A stretch of DNA of 64,000 bases from Vescimonas fastidiosa (GTDB lineage: Bacteria > Bacillota > Clostridia > Oscillospirales > Oscillospiraceae). The stretch's first letter is position 1, and the number at the start of each line of letters is the position of its first letter. The position numbers and the translations under genes were made by a program. The stretch covers positions 62,001-126,000 of the forward strand of contig NZ_AP023415.1 of the NCBI RefSeq assembly GCF_018326305.1. The letters run 5' to 3'. The notes beneath the pieces are model-generated. The model was given only the letters and a program-made list of their open reading frames with translations, did no database searches and had not been told where the DNA came from. Of this stretch, positions 52,601 to 60,643 are shown piece by piece.

Positions 52601-55600
52601 AGAGATCGGCCATCGATGTGCTGCCCCAGCCGGAGGCTCCGGAGATTGGCAAGGAATACGCCCTCTCCATCGTGAACAACACGGGAGAGCCTGTGACCAA
52701 GGCCGAGATCACCGTAGATTTCAGCACCATGGGCAACGCCGCCAAGTATCTGCAGGACGCGATCGTGGAAAGCTCCGATGATTATCTGCTGACACTTGAA
52801 AAGACAGATAGGCAGGCAAAGATCACGATCACGCGGAAGTCGGCACAGCGGTCACTGCTGGCACGGCTCTTCGGAGCGGATGATTATGTATCCGAGCTGG
52901 GATACCTTATCATCAACATCCCCGCGGACGCTGCGCAGGATAGCAAACTGAAATACACCGTCACGCAGGGAAGCTATACCATTGCCGATGGTACGGAGAA
53001 CGGCAAGACCTATACCTTCTCCGGCACGGCACAGGAGGTCGCGCTGACGGCCGGTTATCATCTCAACTGCGAATGGGCTATTGTCGGTATGCCCACGGAG
53101 CTGACCGTGACAAACGCAGACGGCAATGCCGTCTCCCGCGCGACCATTTATCAGGTGAACGGCGCGGGCGCCTCTGTAAGCATGGGTAAGACGAATATGA
53201 AGGGGAAGCTGACCCGTACCTTTGATACGGCGGGAGAGTATACCTTCTACGCGGAAAAGGCCAACAGCGGGCGTTCTTGGAATCAGCGGGTGATCGTCTG
53301 TGAGCGGACGGCGGAGAACGAGGGCAAACCCTTTGGCATCATGACCAATGGCGTATCTGAGCCAAATGCTAAGAGCATAACTTGGCTTACCCAGATCGAT
53401 GGCTCCGCTGCTGTGGCGCAGGTGAAGTATTCCACCAGCGCTGATCTCAGCAATGCCGTGACGGTGGAGGGAACCTCTGCGCTTCAGACCTTTGTGCAGA
53501 GCAGCCGCGGCGATGCCCTGCGCAGCAACAGGGTGTATCTTACCGGTCTGCAGCCCGGCGCGACCTATTACTATCAGGTGGGTGACGGGGAGACCTGGTC
53601 TGATACGCAGAGCTTTAAGATGCCTGCGGAAGGGGCTGAGTCGACCAACTTCTTCATTCTGGGCGATATTCAGTCCAGCAATACTTCTAATCTGGACAGA
53701 TCGTTGCGTGCTCTGAGGGATAGCGAGACCAGCTATGACTTCGCTATCCAGACCGGCGACGCCATCGACGATGTGACAAACTACATCGGGAACTGGCGCC
53801 CGTTCCTAAACGCGGTCAACAGCAAGACTCTCAGCGGTGTGGACATGATCCATGTTATGGGCAACCACGAATATTATGGCGATCCGGACGGTGAAATTAG
53901 TAACGCGATCTATGATTTGCCTGTCAGTACCGAGAATAGCTGGTACAAGATGGAGTATGGTAAGGTTTGTGTTGTTGCTATTAACAACGGAAAGAAACTG
54001 GCGGAGACCCTTGCTGATATTGCCGAAAACCTGACCACTGACTGCATCTGGAAAGTTCTTGTAGCCCATGAGCCGATTTATGGCACAGAGTCTGTTTCTG
54101 CAACGCCGGAGATTATCTCTTCTATTGAAAAGGCGGGCTTTGACTTTGTGTTCGGTGGGGATGATCACGCTTATGCGCGGACTTATCCTATGATCGGAGG
54201 CATAGCGCAGCCTGAAAATAGCCGCGGCGGTGTCGTGTACTATGTCTGCGGTGACCTCAGTGGCAAGAGCAATGAGTTCCATGACCGCGATGAGTATGCA
54301 GAAGCGATCTCGCACAACGATTATACCGGTATGTACCTGACGGTGCAGGCAACGACGGAAACCTTCACGGTGCGTGCAATTGACTACCAGGGCAACCTGC
54401 TGGATACTTATACCGAGAGGCGTACGGATTGCGAATTGGGCAACCACAAGGTAGATGCTTCCAGCAAGTATGATATGTCCACAGGGACGATTACCTGCGT
54501 GACCTGCGGAACGGCGTTGAAGCCCACGGGTGAGTATGCGTTCAGTGGACTGCTGAATACCACCGATGGCAAGCAAGTGATTCTCAAAAATGGCGTACCT
54601 ATGAAGAACGAGTTTGCATCACGGGGTGACAGCAGATACCATGCCTGTGCGAATGGCTACGCCTATGTCACCGCGCAGAGCGATAGCCGCACCTGCGTAA
54701 CAGGAGGCTATATCACCTACACCTGTCCGGAATGCGGGGCAAAGGATAGATCTGATTTCCAACGGCCTGTGGACCACAAATGGGATGACAATCACATCTG
54801 CACTGTATGCCATACGAAGGGTATTGATATAAACAGCAAGGAAGTCGTCTTTAAGCTGGGAACACCTGAGAAACCTCGCGACCTTACCCCGATACCCAGT
54901 TACTACTATAGTGGCAGTGGAGTTCGTCCCGGCAGCTTTGCCAAGCGCGGAGACTATGTTCTGACGCAGAATAACGATGCCAATCTTATTAATGGCAGAA
55001 TCCCGGACCTCTATGTGCAATGGCCTGACAGCAAAAATGTGGGCAAGGCTGAGATTGAGTGCGAGGGCCGCGGTGATTACTACGGAAGTAAAACCTTGAC
55101 CTACATTATTGTCCCCAACGATGTAAAGAATCTCAAATGCGAGACTTCCACAGAAACAACGCTGACACTAAGTTGGTCTGCGGCCTTGGGCGCGGAGTAT
55201 TACGAGGTTTTCCAGTGTAATAAAAACAACGACAAAGGCACAAGAACCTCCTTGGGAACTACCTACGAAACTACATTTAGCGTCACCGGGCTGACAGCGG
55301 ATACGGACTACTATTTTGTGGCAGCCGGCCGCACGAAAGTTCCTACGGAAAACAACGAGGTCTACAATAGTGCTAAGTGGTCGAATATTCTCCACGCACG
55401 GACCGCCCCCAATCCGTCCGATGTCACCGGAGTGAGTGCGGTGGTGGATGGGCAAAGGATTGCCCTTGCGGAAGTCGACGGCGCAAAGTACCTCTTCTTG
55501 CCGTCGTCTACGGATTTGACAAAGCTATCTCTGACCTTTGTCACAGAGCCCCTGAGTGATAGAATTGCACTTTCCGGCAACAAGGGAACTGTTTATTGGA

Positions 55601-57201
55601 GCAGCTCCGTAGATCTTACCGCTGTTGCAGATGTGAATGCAGCCGGATATCGGGAAATCACCGCTTCTGTTGGCAGTGGCCAGACAATAACCTTCCGCGT
55701 GATGCAGGCGTCGCCCATTTCTACCGTGTATCTGACCAGTAGTAACTCTGCTCAGGGACGCGATTGGGTAGATAGAGACAAAAAGAATATTACAACCGGA
55801 TCTATGAGCATGGTCAGCGCGGATGGTGGTTCTATTTACTCCGGTGAACTTAAGCAAATTAAGGCGCGGGGCAATTCTACCTTTACCTATGCAGATAAGA
55901 AATCCTATCAGATCAAGCTGAACACGGCTTCTGATCTGCTGGGGAATCAGGAGCAGGTAAAGACTTGGGTGCTGCTGGCGAGCTACTTTGATGCGACGCA
56001 GATGCATGACAAGCTTATGAAGGACCTGGCAACTAAGCTGGGCCTTGCGTATACCGCAAGCTGTAATTGGGTAAACCTTTACTATGACGGTGAGTATCGC
56101 GGCGTCTATCTGCTCAGCGAGAAGAACTCTGTTGGTGCAGCTTCCGTGGCCATAACTGACATGGAAGAGGCGTACAAAGCACAAAACCCAAGCTATGGAG
56201 ACAATATGAGCACCGCCTTGTCTCAGAATGCCTACGGCCAGCAATTCCAATACACAAAGGGACTGCAGGAGCCTGCAAATATAACAGGTGGCTACCTTAT
56301 CGAGCTGAACCACAATATGTGGGATGAGGCCAGTGGCTTCAAGACTCGCCAGGGTGTTGCGTTCAATGTCAAGAGCCCTGAGTGGTGCGGCGAAGCGGCC
56401 ATGCGTTATATAAGCGAGTATTATCAGGACTTTGAGGACGCTGTTTACGCAACAGACAAATCCGGCGCTTATACGGGCTATAATGCCTCTACCGGGAAGT
56501 ATTTCTATGACTATGTGGATATGGATTCACTGGTCAAGGTATTCCTTCTGCAGGAACTGTCGCTGAATTGTGATGGATTTATTTCCTCGGTCTACTTCTA
56601 CAAGGATGCAGACGGCAAGATGTTTGCTGGTCCCATCTGGGATCAGGATATGACCTTCGGTACCGGCTGGACCAAGACAAATGCTGCTGACATTGAGGAC
56701 TATCACTATCTGGCAAAGGCGCTGATTCAAATTCCGGCCTTTAAGACTGCGGTAGTCGAGTATTACAGCAGCACCTTTGCTCCGGCAGTGCGGGAGTGGC
56801 TGGGTAATAATGGTACGATTGCACATCACTATAACCTCCTGAAGGACAGTGCAGCCATGAACTATAAGCTTTGGGACTTCATTCGCATTGGTGATCCGAA
56901 GGCCGACGGCCACATTTGGCAGGGCGCAAGCTATGACAGTGTCGTGGCAGACATGACCTCGTGGATCGAGGCACGGCTGTCCGTTATGGATAAGCGCTTT
57001 GCCCAGCAGACGACCTTGGCAGGAGATGTCAACGGAGATGGCGATGTTGATATTTTCGATGTCTACGCACTGAGTCGCTACCTTGCGGGGTATGAGGTAG
57101 AAGGTATCATTCCTGCTAATGGCGATATCAATGGCGATGGCGATGTTGATATTTTTGATGCTTGGACGCTTCAGCGTCGACTGGCTGGCTATAACGACTG
57201 A
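49654..57201 (+). CDS. Giant secreted multidomain protein: phosphodiester glycosidase, metallophosphatase, CotH, dockerin
   Basis: 2,515 residues; the ATG at 49654 follows AAAGGAGAAG. Signal peptide about 1-26 (ends VLAVDA). Order: NAGPA-type phosphodiester glycosidase (about 75-307, NLDGGGSSTF near 260), Ig-like (316-402), jelly-roll CBM-like (620-865), Ig-like (870-980), purple acid phosphatase N-terminal-like FN3 (1224-1324), metallophosphatase (1329-1560: GDIQSSN, TGDAIDD, GNHEYYGD, VAHEP, GGDDHAY), Cys-pair linker (1590-1725), FN3 (1818-1915), CotH kinase-like (2023-2448: EYRGVYLLSEK, GPIWDQDMTFG) and a C-terminal type I dockerin (2456-2515, two GDGDVDIFD Ca loops). It probably trims phosphodiester-linked surface glycans. 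The next gene encodes a cohesin. Confidence 0.88.
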   Translation: MMRRRMLTVLLALCMVVSLIPMQVLAVDAKAEGGLGTLGIQQISEKKYAVTPDVTEYEWILNNASLTQQMMGHVMEIKVGKGSTASVAVGYGDDDIKTIQTGRNWAMTETTKQAQSMQTRRSTNVVGAINAGGYDMSNGRPTGAFIMSGTVINEPTSTTFWIDKDGNAHITSAQECNAALADGNVLEAVASFGDIFEDGHARSDLDNSTRASRTAIGIKADGTVVMMMVDGRQAPYSVGMTMAEVGATMESLGCVQAVNLDGGGSSTFATQREGESENDTSAGLTLRCRPSDGYERKVSNTIMVLSKAQPTGQFDHAVLTPNAEVYTPGSTVQFSAAGVDAAGGSAAVPQDAVWTVLSGSGRIDANSGLYTAADTCGKVTVGLKSAGKIVGQTSIQVQWPDKLGFTNTSVSIDFGQTSDLTFKPTWQGREVKYKDGDFEWSIDENGLSYKHTIKVEEYYYPFWMKGVPYFADARWYQLSLALDGHVGDIKNVSYKVDSGVVCYSSDYKIDALKINADKNGTVWATESVSHISSSFYKNTDGAVIADNIKNDVAKKNAAGTNYDYAVRGLKQTADYSFSLGQFSDNQYTADSETSVRGTIRVALKHDTSIAGQIEAVVGMEPFVLMDFEDHNGTNAKEYWSTHVGPSSAGGSGQLLPEEVKRDRLWIRDTTGKGVIFPEGYNQIVSADEDENVRFGQYAFKLGYDFTKVDPTVVAAADFGFSGDLLVNTVQPTKIGMWIKVPAACKGDNSVLKAVLKGGAFEADLATSYMKFNEDGSISYVDDKQLNGTAAYVQYYSYNTDGTVSGSTLNDWAGKDWTWVEADISSFQMPVDVARGYTVRVVSAQNCAKGSGYLYIDNLQFIYGTNTNDTTRPVLESITEKGSGTVLAGKGSTVLSSGTLTFYAVYSDSELTDKYATGIDQSGIRVLLDGTDYTDQLEINEGSLYLKGVNLRNGSHTLSIRLKDFYGNVTTETRTFRVEDAEGQRSAIDVLPQPEAPEIGKEYALSIVNNTGEPVTKAEITVDFSTMGNAAKYLQDAIVESSDDYLLTLEKTDRQAKITITRKSAQRSLLARLFGADDYVSELGYLIINIPADAAQDSKLKYTVTQGSYTIADGTENGKTYTFSGTAQEVALTAGYHLNCEWAIVGMPTELTVTNADGNAVSRATIYQVNGAGASVSMGKTNMKGKLTRTFDTAGEYTFYAEKANSGRSWNQRVIVCERTAENEGKPFGIMTNGVSEPNAKSITWLTQIDGSAAVAQVKYSTSADLSNAVTVEGTSALQTFVQSSRGDALRSNRVYLTGLQPGATYYYQVGDGETWSDTQSFKMPAEGAESTNFFILGDIQSSNTSNLDRSLRALRDSETSYDFAIQTGDAIDDVTNYIGNWRPFLNAVNSKTLSGVDMIHVMGNHEYYGDPDGEISNAIYDLPVSTENSWYKMEYGKVCVVAINNGKKLAETLADIAENLTTDCIWKVLVAHEPIYGTESVSATPEIISSIEKAGFDFVFGGDDHAYARTYPMIGGIAQPENSRGGVVYYVCGDLSGKSNEFHDRDEYAEAISHNDYTGMYLTVQATTETFTVRAIDYQGNLLDTYTERRTDCELGNHKVDASSKYDMSTGTITCVTCGTALKPTGEYAFSGLLNTTDGKQVILKNGVPMKNEFASRGDSRYHACANGYAYVTAQSDSRTCVTGGYITYTCPECGAKDRSDFQRPVDHKWDDNHICTVCHTKGIDINSKEVVFKLGTPEKPRDLTPIPSYYYSGSGVRPGSFAKRGDYVLTQNNDANLINGRIPDLYVQWPDSKNVGKAEIECEGRGDYYGSKTLTYIIVPNDVKNLKCETSTETTLTLSWSAALGAEYYEVFQCNKNNDKGTRTSLGTTYETTFSVTGLTADTDYYFVAAGRTKVPTENNEVYNSAKWSNILHARTAPNPSDVTGVSAVVDGQRIALAEVDGAKYLFLPSSTDLTKLSLTFVTEPLSDRIALSGNKGTVYWSSSVDLTAVADVNAAGYREITASVGSGQTITFRVMQASPISTVYLTSSNSAQGRDWVDRDKKNITTGSMSMVSADGGSIYSGELKQIKARGNSTFTYADKKSYQIKLNTASDLLGNQEQVKTWVLLASYFDATQMHDKLMKDLATKLGLAYTASCNWVNLYYDGEYRGVYLLSEKNSVGAASVAITDMEEAYKAQNPSYGDNMSTALSQNAYGQQFQYTKGLQEPANITGGYLIELNHNMWDEASGFKTRQGVAFNVKSPEWCGEAAMRYISEYYQDFEDAVYATDKSGAYTGYNASTGKYFYDYVDMDSLVKVFLLQELSLNCDGFISSVYFYKDADGKMFAGPIWDQDMTFGTGWTKTNAADIEDYHYLAKALIQIPAFKTAVVEYYSSTFAPAVREWLGNNGTIAHHYNLLKDSAAMNYKLWDFIRIGDPKADGHIWQGASYDSVVADMTSWIEARLSVMDKRFAQQTTLAGDVNGDGDVDIFDVYALSRYLAGYEVEGIIPANGDINGDGDVDIFDAWTLQRRLAGYND

Positions 57202-57221
57202 GTCATCCCCCCTGTCTCTGT

Positions 57222-57249
57222 CGGGGGTGCCAATAAAAAGGCACCCCCG
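57222..57249 (+). other. Intercistronic hairpin between dockerin and cohesin genes
   Basis: CGGGGGTGCC and GGCACCCCCG form a perfect 10-bp stem with an AATAAAAA loop and no T tract. It may set the relative amounts of the two proteins by transcript stability. Confidence 0.7.
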
Positions 57250-57316
57250 ATGGATCAAACCTCATTCGTGTATCCTGTGATACAACACATTTTTATAATG
57301 AAAGGAAAGAAAAAAC

Positions 57317-58543
57317 ATGAAAAACAGAAAACGCGTGCTGTCTGTTCTTCTTGCTCTGGCGGTGGTATTTACCATGTGCATTACCGCGGCTGTGGCAGTT
57401 GATACAGGTAGCGGTAGTGCAGCTAAAGTTACCGTTGAGACTGTGAATAAAGCGGTCAAAGTGGGCGACACGGTTACGCTGAATGTCTCCATTGCAGGGA
57501 ACCCGGGCTTTGCGGCTTTTGACTTTACCGTCAAGTATGACGAAGGTAAGCTGGAGCTGGCAAAAGCTGAAAAGGGAAATAATATTGAGGGCAGCTTTAC
57601 CGGCAATAAAGAGACGGGAAAGGTGAATCTCTATGTTGCTGCCGATAAAAAGGAATATACAGAGGATGGCGTGCTGTTTACCTTGACATTCGATGTAAAA
57701 GCAGATTGCACAGATGGTGCGCAGGTAACGCTTGAGACCACCACCTTTAAGAATGCGCAGAATGTTAAGCTCGACCCGACCATTGTGGCTGGCGGCATCA
57801 ATGTGACCACTGGCGGCAGCACCACTGGCGGTAGCACCACCGGCGGCAGCACCACTGGCGGTAGCACCACTGGCGGCAGCACCACTGGCGGCAGCACCAC
57901 CGGCGGTAGCACCACTGGCGGCAGCACCACTGGCGGCAGCACCACCGGCGGCAGCACCACTGGCGGCAGCACCACCGGCGGCAGCACCACTGGCGGCAGC
58001 ACCACCGGCGGCAGCACCACTGGCGGCAGCACCACTGGCGGCAGCACCACTGGCGGCAGCACTACTGGCGGTAGCACCACTGGCGGCAGCACTACTGGCG
58101 GTAGCACCACCGGCGGCGGCACCACTGGCGGCGGTAGCACTGTGGTTTACAATATCATCGAGGGTGCCAACGGCTCTTGGACGCAGAACAGCGACGGCAC
58201 CCTGACCGTCCGTGTAGACGGCGTATTCAGCAAGTTTACAGACGTGAAGGTGGACGGGAAACGCCTCATTGCCGGTAAAGATTATACGGCGAAGTCTGGC
58301 TCGACGATTGTTACGCTGAGCAAGGATTATCTTGCAACGCTGTCTGTTGGCCAGCACACCCTTACCGTTGTATTTAATGACGGCTACGGTGAAGCCACTT
58401 TCGCAGTAACCCCCGACAATACCACCAACAATCCGCAAACCGGTGATCACAGTGGCATTGTTCTGGCTGTTGTGGTATTGCTCGTCAGTGGCGGCGCTCT
58501 GACTGTGCTTGGCATTGCAAAGAAAAAGTCTGGCAAGTGCTAA
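57317..58543 (+). CDS. Wall-anchored protein with an N-terminal cohesin domain and TTGGS linker
   Basis: 408 residues. Signal peptide about 1-26 (ends ITAAVAV). Residues 33-160 match type I cohesins: VKVGDTVTLNVSIAGNPG, FAAFDFTVKYDEGKLELAKA, GVLFTLTFDVKADC. A linker of 20 TTGGS repeats plus TTGGG variants follows (about 164-274), then a beta domain (about 276-375; GSWTQNSDGTLTVRVDG, VTLSKDYLATLSVGQHTLTV) and a sorting signal NNPQTGD, a hydrophobic helix and KKKSGKC. It is predicted to be attached to the wall by sortase and to bind the dockerin of its neighbour. The start follows AAAGGAAAG. Confidence 0.86.
   Translation: MKNRKRVLSVLLALAVVFTMCITAAVAVDTGSGSAAKVTVETVNKAVKVGDTVTLNVSIAGNPGFAAFDFTVKYDEGKLELAKAEKGNNIEGSFTGNKETGKVNLYVAADKKEYTEDGVLFTLTFDVKADCTDGAQVTLETTTFKNAQNVKLDPTIVAGGINVTTGGSTTGGSTTGGSTTGGSTTGGSTTGGSTTGGSTTGGSTTGGSTTGGSTTGGSTTGGSTTGGSTTGGSTTGGSTTGGSTTGGSTTGGSTTGGSTTGGSTTGGGTTGGGSTVVYNIIEGANGSWTQNSDGTLTVRVDGVFSKFTDVKVDGKRLIAGKDYTAKSGSTIVTLSKDYLATLSVGQHTLTVVFNDGYGEATFAVTPDNTTNNPQTGDHSGIVLAVVVLLVSGGALTVLGIAKKKSGKC
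57806..58138 (+). repeat. 15-bp tandem repeat coding for (TTGGS)20
   Basis: 20 units of 15 bp from 57806 to 58105, each coding Thr-Thr-Gly-Gly-Ser with small codon changes (ACC/ACT, GGC/GGT), then TTGGG and TTGGGS. It could change length by slippage or recombination. Confidence 0.95.
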
Positions 58544-58588
58544 GAAACGCAAAGTGAAGTAACCGTCAAATATAACCGCGCATAAAAC

Positions 58589-58630
58589 ACCAGGGCTGGC
58601 AGGTCATTGACCTGCCAGCCCTGGTTCGTT
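58589..58630. terminator. Bidirectional terminator between convergent genes
   Basis: Perfect 17-bp stem ACCAGGGCTGGCAGGTC (58589-58605) and GACCTGCCAGCCCTGGT (58609-58625), loop ATT, followed by TCGTTTATTT. Near-identical 20-bp direct repeats (58562-58581 and 58640-58659) flank it. Confidence 0.85.
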
Positions 58631-58670
58631 TATTTAGTGACCGTCAAATCACACCGCGCAGCACCCGGCG

Positions 58671-59036
58671 TCAGTTTTTAACATCGGCAGAGAGCTGCTC
58701 TGCCCACGCACTTTCCTTGAATCCCACCAGCACAAAGTCGTCGCCTACCAGCATCGGGCGCTTGACCAGCATCCCGTCTGTAGCCAGGAGCTGCAGCATT
58801 TCCTCCTCACCCATGGTGGGGAGCTTTTCTTTTAGCCCCATGGATTTATACAGCAGGCCGCTGGTGTTGAAAAATTTCTTCAGCGGCAAGCCGCTGCGCC
58901 GATGCCATGCAGCCAGCTCGTCATAGGTGGGGTGCTCTCCCTTGATATCCCGGAGAGTATAGGCGATGTGGTTATCCTCCAGCCACCTTTGCGCCCTTTG
59001 GCAGGTGGTGCATTTAGGGTAACAGAGAAAGATCAT
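58671..59036 (-). CDS. Spx/ArsC-family thioredoxin-fold protein
   Basis: 121 residues. CxxC near the N-terminus (YPKCTTCQRA, about 7-16), Arg-rich and Lys-rich helices, and RPMLVGDDFVLVGFKESAW near the end match the ArsC/Spx/MgsR group. The lack of the full ArsC phosphatase-type loop makes arsenate reduction unsure; many such proteins are Spx-like or of unknown redox role. The start is supported by AAGGAGCG. Confidence 0.85.
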   Translation of the reverse strand: MIFLCYPKCTTCQRAQRWLEDNHIAYTLRDIKGEHPTYDELAAWHRRSGLPLKKFFNTSGLLYKSMGLKEKLPTMGEEEMLQLLATDGMLVKRPMLVGDDFVLVGFKESAWAEQLSADVKN

Positions 59037-59180
59037 TTTTCCACGCTCCTTTTAAAATTGATTTTACCATACTGGGTCACGGTTGCCCGACTAAAGGGCT
59101 GAGGCGATGGACGCAGTCACACCGATCGGTGAGGAGCTGTGTGATCTGCAATCCCCGGGGCACACGGCAAAACGCCGCCC

Positions 59181-59930
59181 TTACAGTGCCTCCAGTCGAT
59201 ACCGGGGCTTGCCCACGCTCTTTTTCCCGTATTCAATGGCCTCTGTGGGGCAGTAGCTGATGCAGGCCATGCAGTGGGTACAGTTTCCGCCCCAGACGGG
59301 CTTGCCGCTTCGAAGAACGATATTATTGGTGGGGCAGAGCTGCGCGCATCGGCCGCAGCCGGTGCAGGCGGCTCCGGCCGCAAAGGCCCTGTCCTTCACC
59401 ACCAGAGCGTAAAAGACCGGATTCACCGGCCCGCTGACCACCCGGTCATAGAGGTTATTCCGGAGCGGGGCAAAGGCTTCGCCTGCGGCGAGGGCGGCAA
59501 TGGCCCGGTCTATGTCCGGCTCGGCCCGGGTCACGATCTGCCGGGACTCCTCCACGCCGGGCACACGAAACAGGGCAATGTAGTTCTCCGGCATCACCAC
59601 CTGGGCCGTACCCATGTAGCTGAGTCCCATCTCCCGGCTAAGGGCCCGGTTATACTTTTCCGCGTTCCCGATCTCACTGCCGCAGGTCATAAGAAACCAC
59701 ACCCGTTTCGCCCCGGGGAATTTCGCTTTCTGCAGCCAATCCCCCACAAGACGGGGAATGCGCCAGGCGTAGGTGGGGGTCACCACGATCAGCCGCTCCC
59801 CGGTCTCCACCGGCGAATAGTCCCCGGCCTTAATGCGCTCATTCAGGCTGCACAGCGGCTCCCCCAGGGCCCGGGCCACCCGCCCGGCCACATATCGGCT
59901 GTTCCCGGTGCCCGAAAAATACAGTACCAT
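59181..59930 (-). CDS. EFR1-type flavodoxin-ferredoxin fusion
   Basis: 249 residues; the ATG at 59930 follows GAGAGGAGC. An N-terminal flavodoxin-like domain (about 1-150; LYFSGTGNSRYVAG for FMN phosphate, VVTPTYAWRIPRLVGDWL) and C-terminal two 4Fe-4S motifs: CTGCGRCAQLCPT (about 197) and CTHCMACISYCPTEAIEYG (about 219). The layout is that of the EFR1 family of Clostridia, which carry electrons between flavin and Fe-S. The partner is unknown. It is alone in its unit. Confidence 0.9.
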   Translation of the reverse strand: MVLYFSGTGNSRYVAGRVARALGEPLCSLNERIKAGDYSPVETGERLIVVTPTYAWRIPRLVGDWLQKAKFPGAKRVWFLMTCGSEIGNAEKYNRALSREMGLSYMGTAQVVMPENYIALFRVPGVEESRQIVTRAEPDIDRAIAALAAGEAFAPLRNNLYDRVVSGPVNPVFYALVVKDRAFAAGAACTGCGRCAQLCPTNNIVLRSGKPVWGGNCTHCMACISYCPTEAIEYGKKSVGKPRYRLEAL

Positions 59931-60007
59931 GTTTTTGCTCCTCTCTTCGGTTGCAGTGTCTGAAAGTCCATAAATTCGCCGCACCCGCCGTCCGGATGGG
60001 GGGTGAA

Positions 60008-60643
60008 TTAGAATCTCGCATTTTGGATGAGCATGAGGATAAATCCAAAAAGCAGGAATATGAGTATCGGTGCAAGGGTTCGGAGGATATTGCGTATCCC
60101 CATAACTATATCGCGGGCTGAGGGTGCGGGGGCTTTGGGGGGCGCGGCGCGTTCCTCTTCCGGCGGTGCGTAGTCTGGGATCTCGCTTCGATGCAGTCCC
60201 CGCAGAAGCCTCCGCAGCAGGCCGAGAATGCCCGTCATGAAAAACCCAGGCACGGCAAGAATCGTTCCTATGATCACCAGGGCAAGGTCATTGCCGCCGG
60301 GTGCCAAAATGCCGGTGGAGTTTTCCGGGGCGTTCGGATCATATTTGATGCGGATGGACCTTCCCACCTCGATAGAGTTCGCCAGGGGGCCGTACTCGCC
60401 CGTGTAGCGCGTGCCATCCACTTCATATTCATAGGTCATCGAATAGCTGATGCCGCCCCTGCCAACTCTGCTTCCGTTCAACTGGGAAATGCCCGTAATG
60501 TATGCATTTCCAAATACCCAATCCGTCTGCTTGTACGATTGAATATAAGTATTGGCCCCCATATAAAACATAAAGAGGCCGATAAGCAGCGCCGCAACGC
60601 CCCAGCCCTGTATCACAGACCGAAAAACCGAATCATTCTTCAT
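60008..60643 (-). CDS. DUF3592 membrane protein
   Basis: 211 residues. Helices at about 13-32, 118-142 and 188-208; the extracytoplasmic DUF3592 part (about 40-112) has SYSMTYEYEVDGTRYTGEYG and VGRSIRIKYDPNAPENST, the family's most typical motif. A Pro/Ala-rich linker follows. Function unknown. Its start overlaps the end of the next upstream gene by 11 bp, so the two are translated together. Confidence 0.85.
   Translation of the reverse strand: MKNDSVFRSVIQGWGVAALLIGLFMFYMGANTYIQSYKQTDWVFGNAYITGISQLNGSRVGRGGISYSMTYEYEVDGTRYTGEYGPLANSIEVGRSIRIKYDPNAPENSTGILAPGGNDLALVIIGTILAVPGFFMTGILGLLRRLLRGLHRSEIPDYAPPEEERAAPPKAPAPSARDIVMGIRNILRTLAPILIFLLFGFILMLIQNARF

Noticed and set aside
57631..58140. 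A 169-residue antisense frame of repeated VVLPP
   Set aside because: It is the reverse reading of the TTGGS repeat; the sense frame has a signal peptide, a cohesin and a sorting signal.
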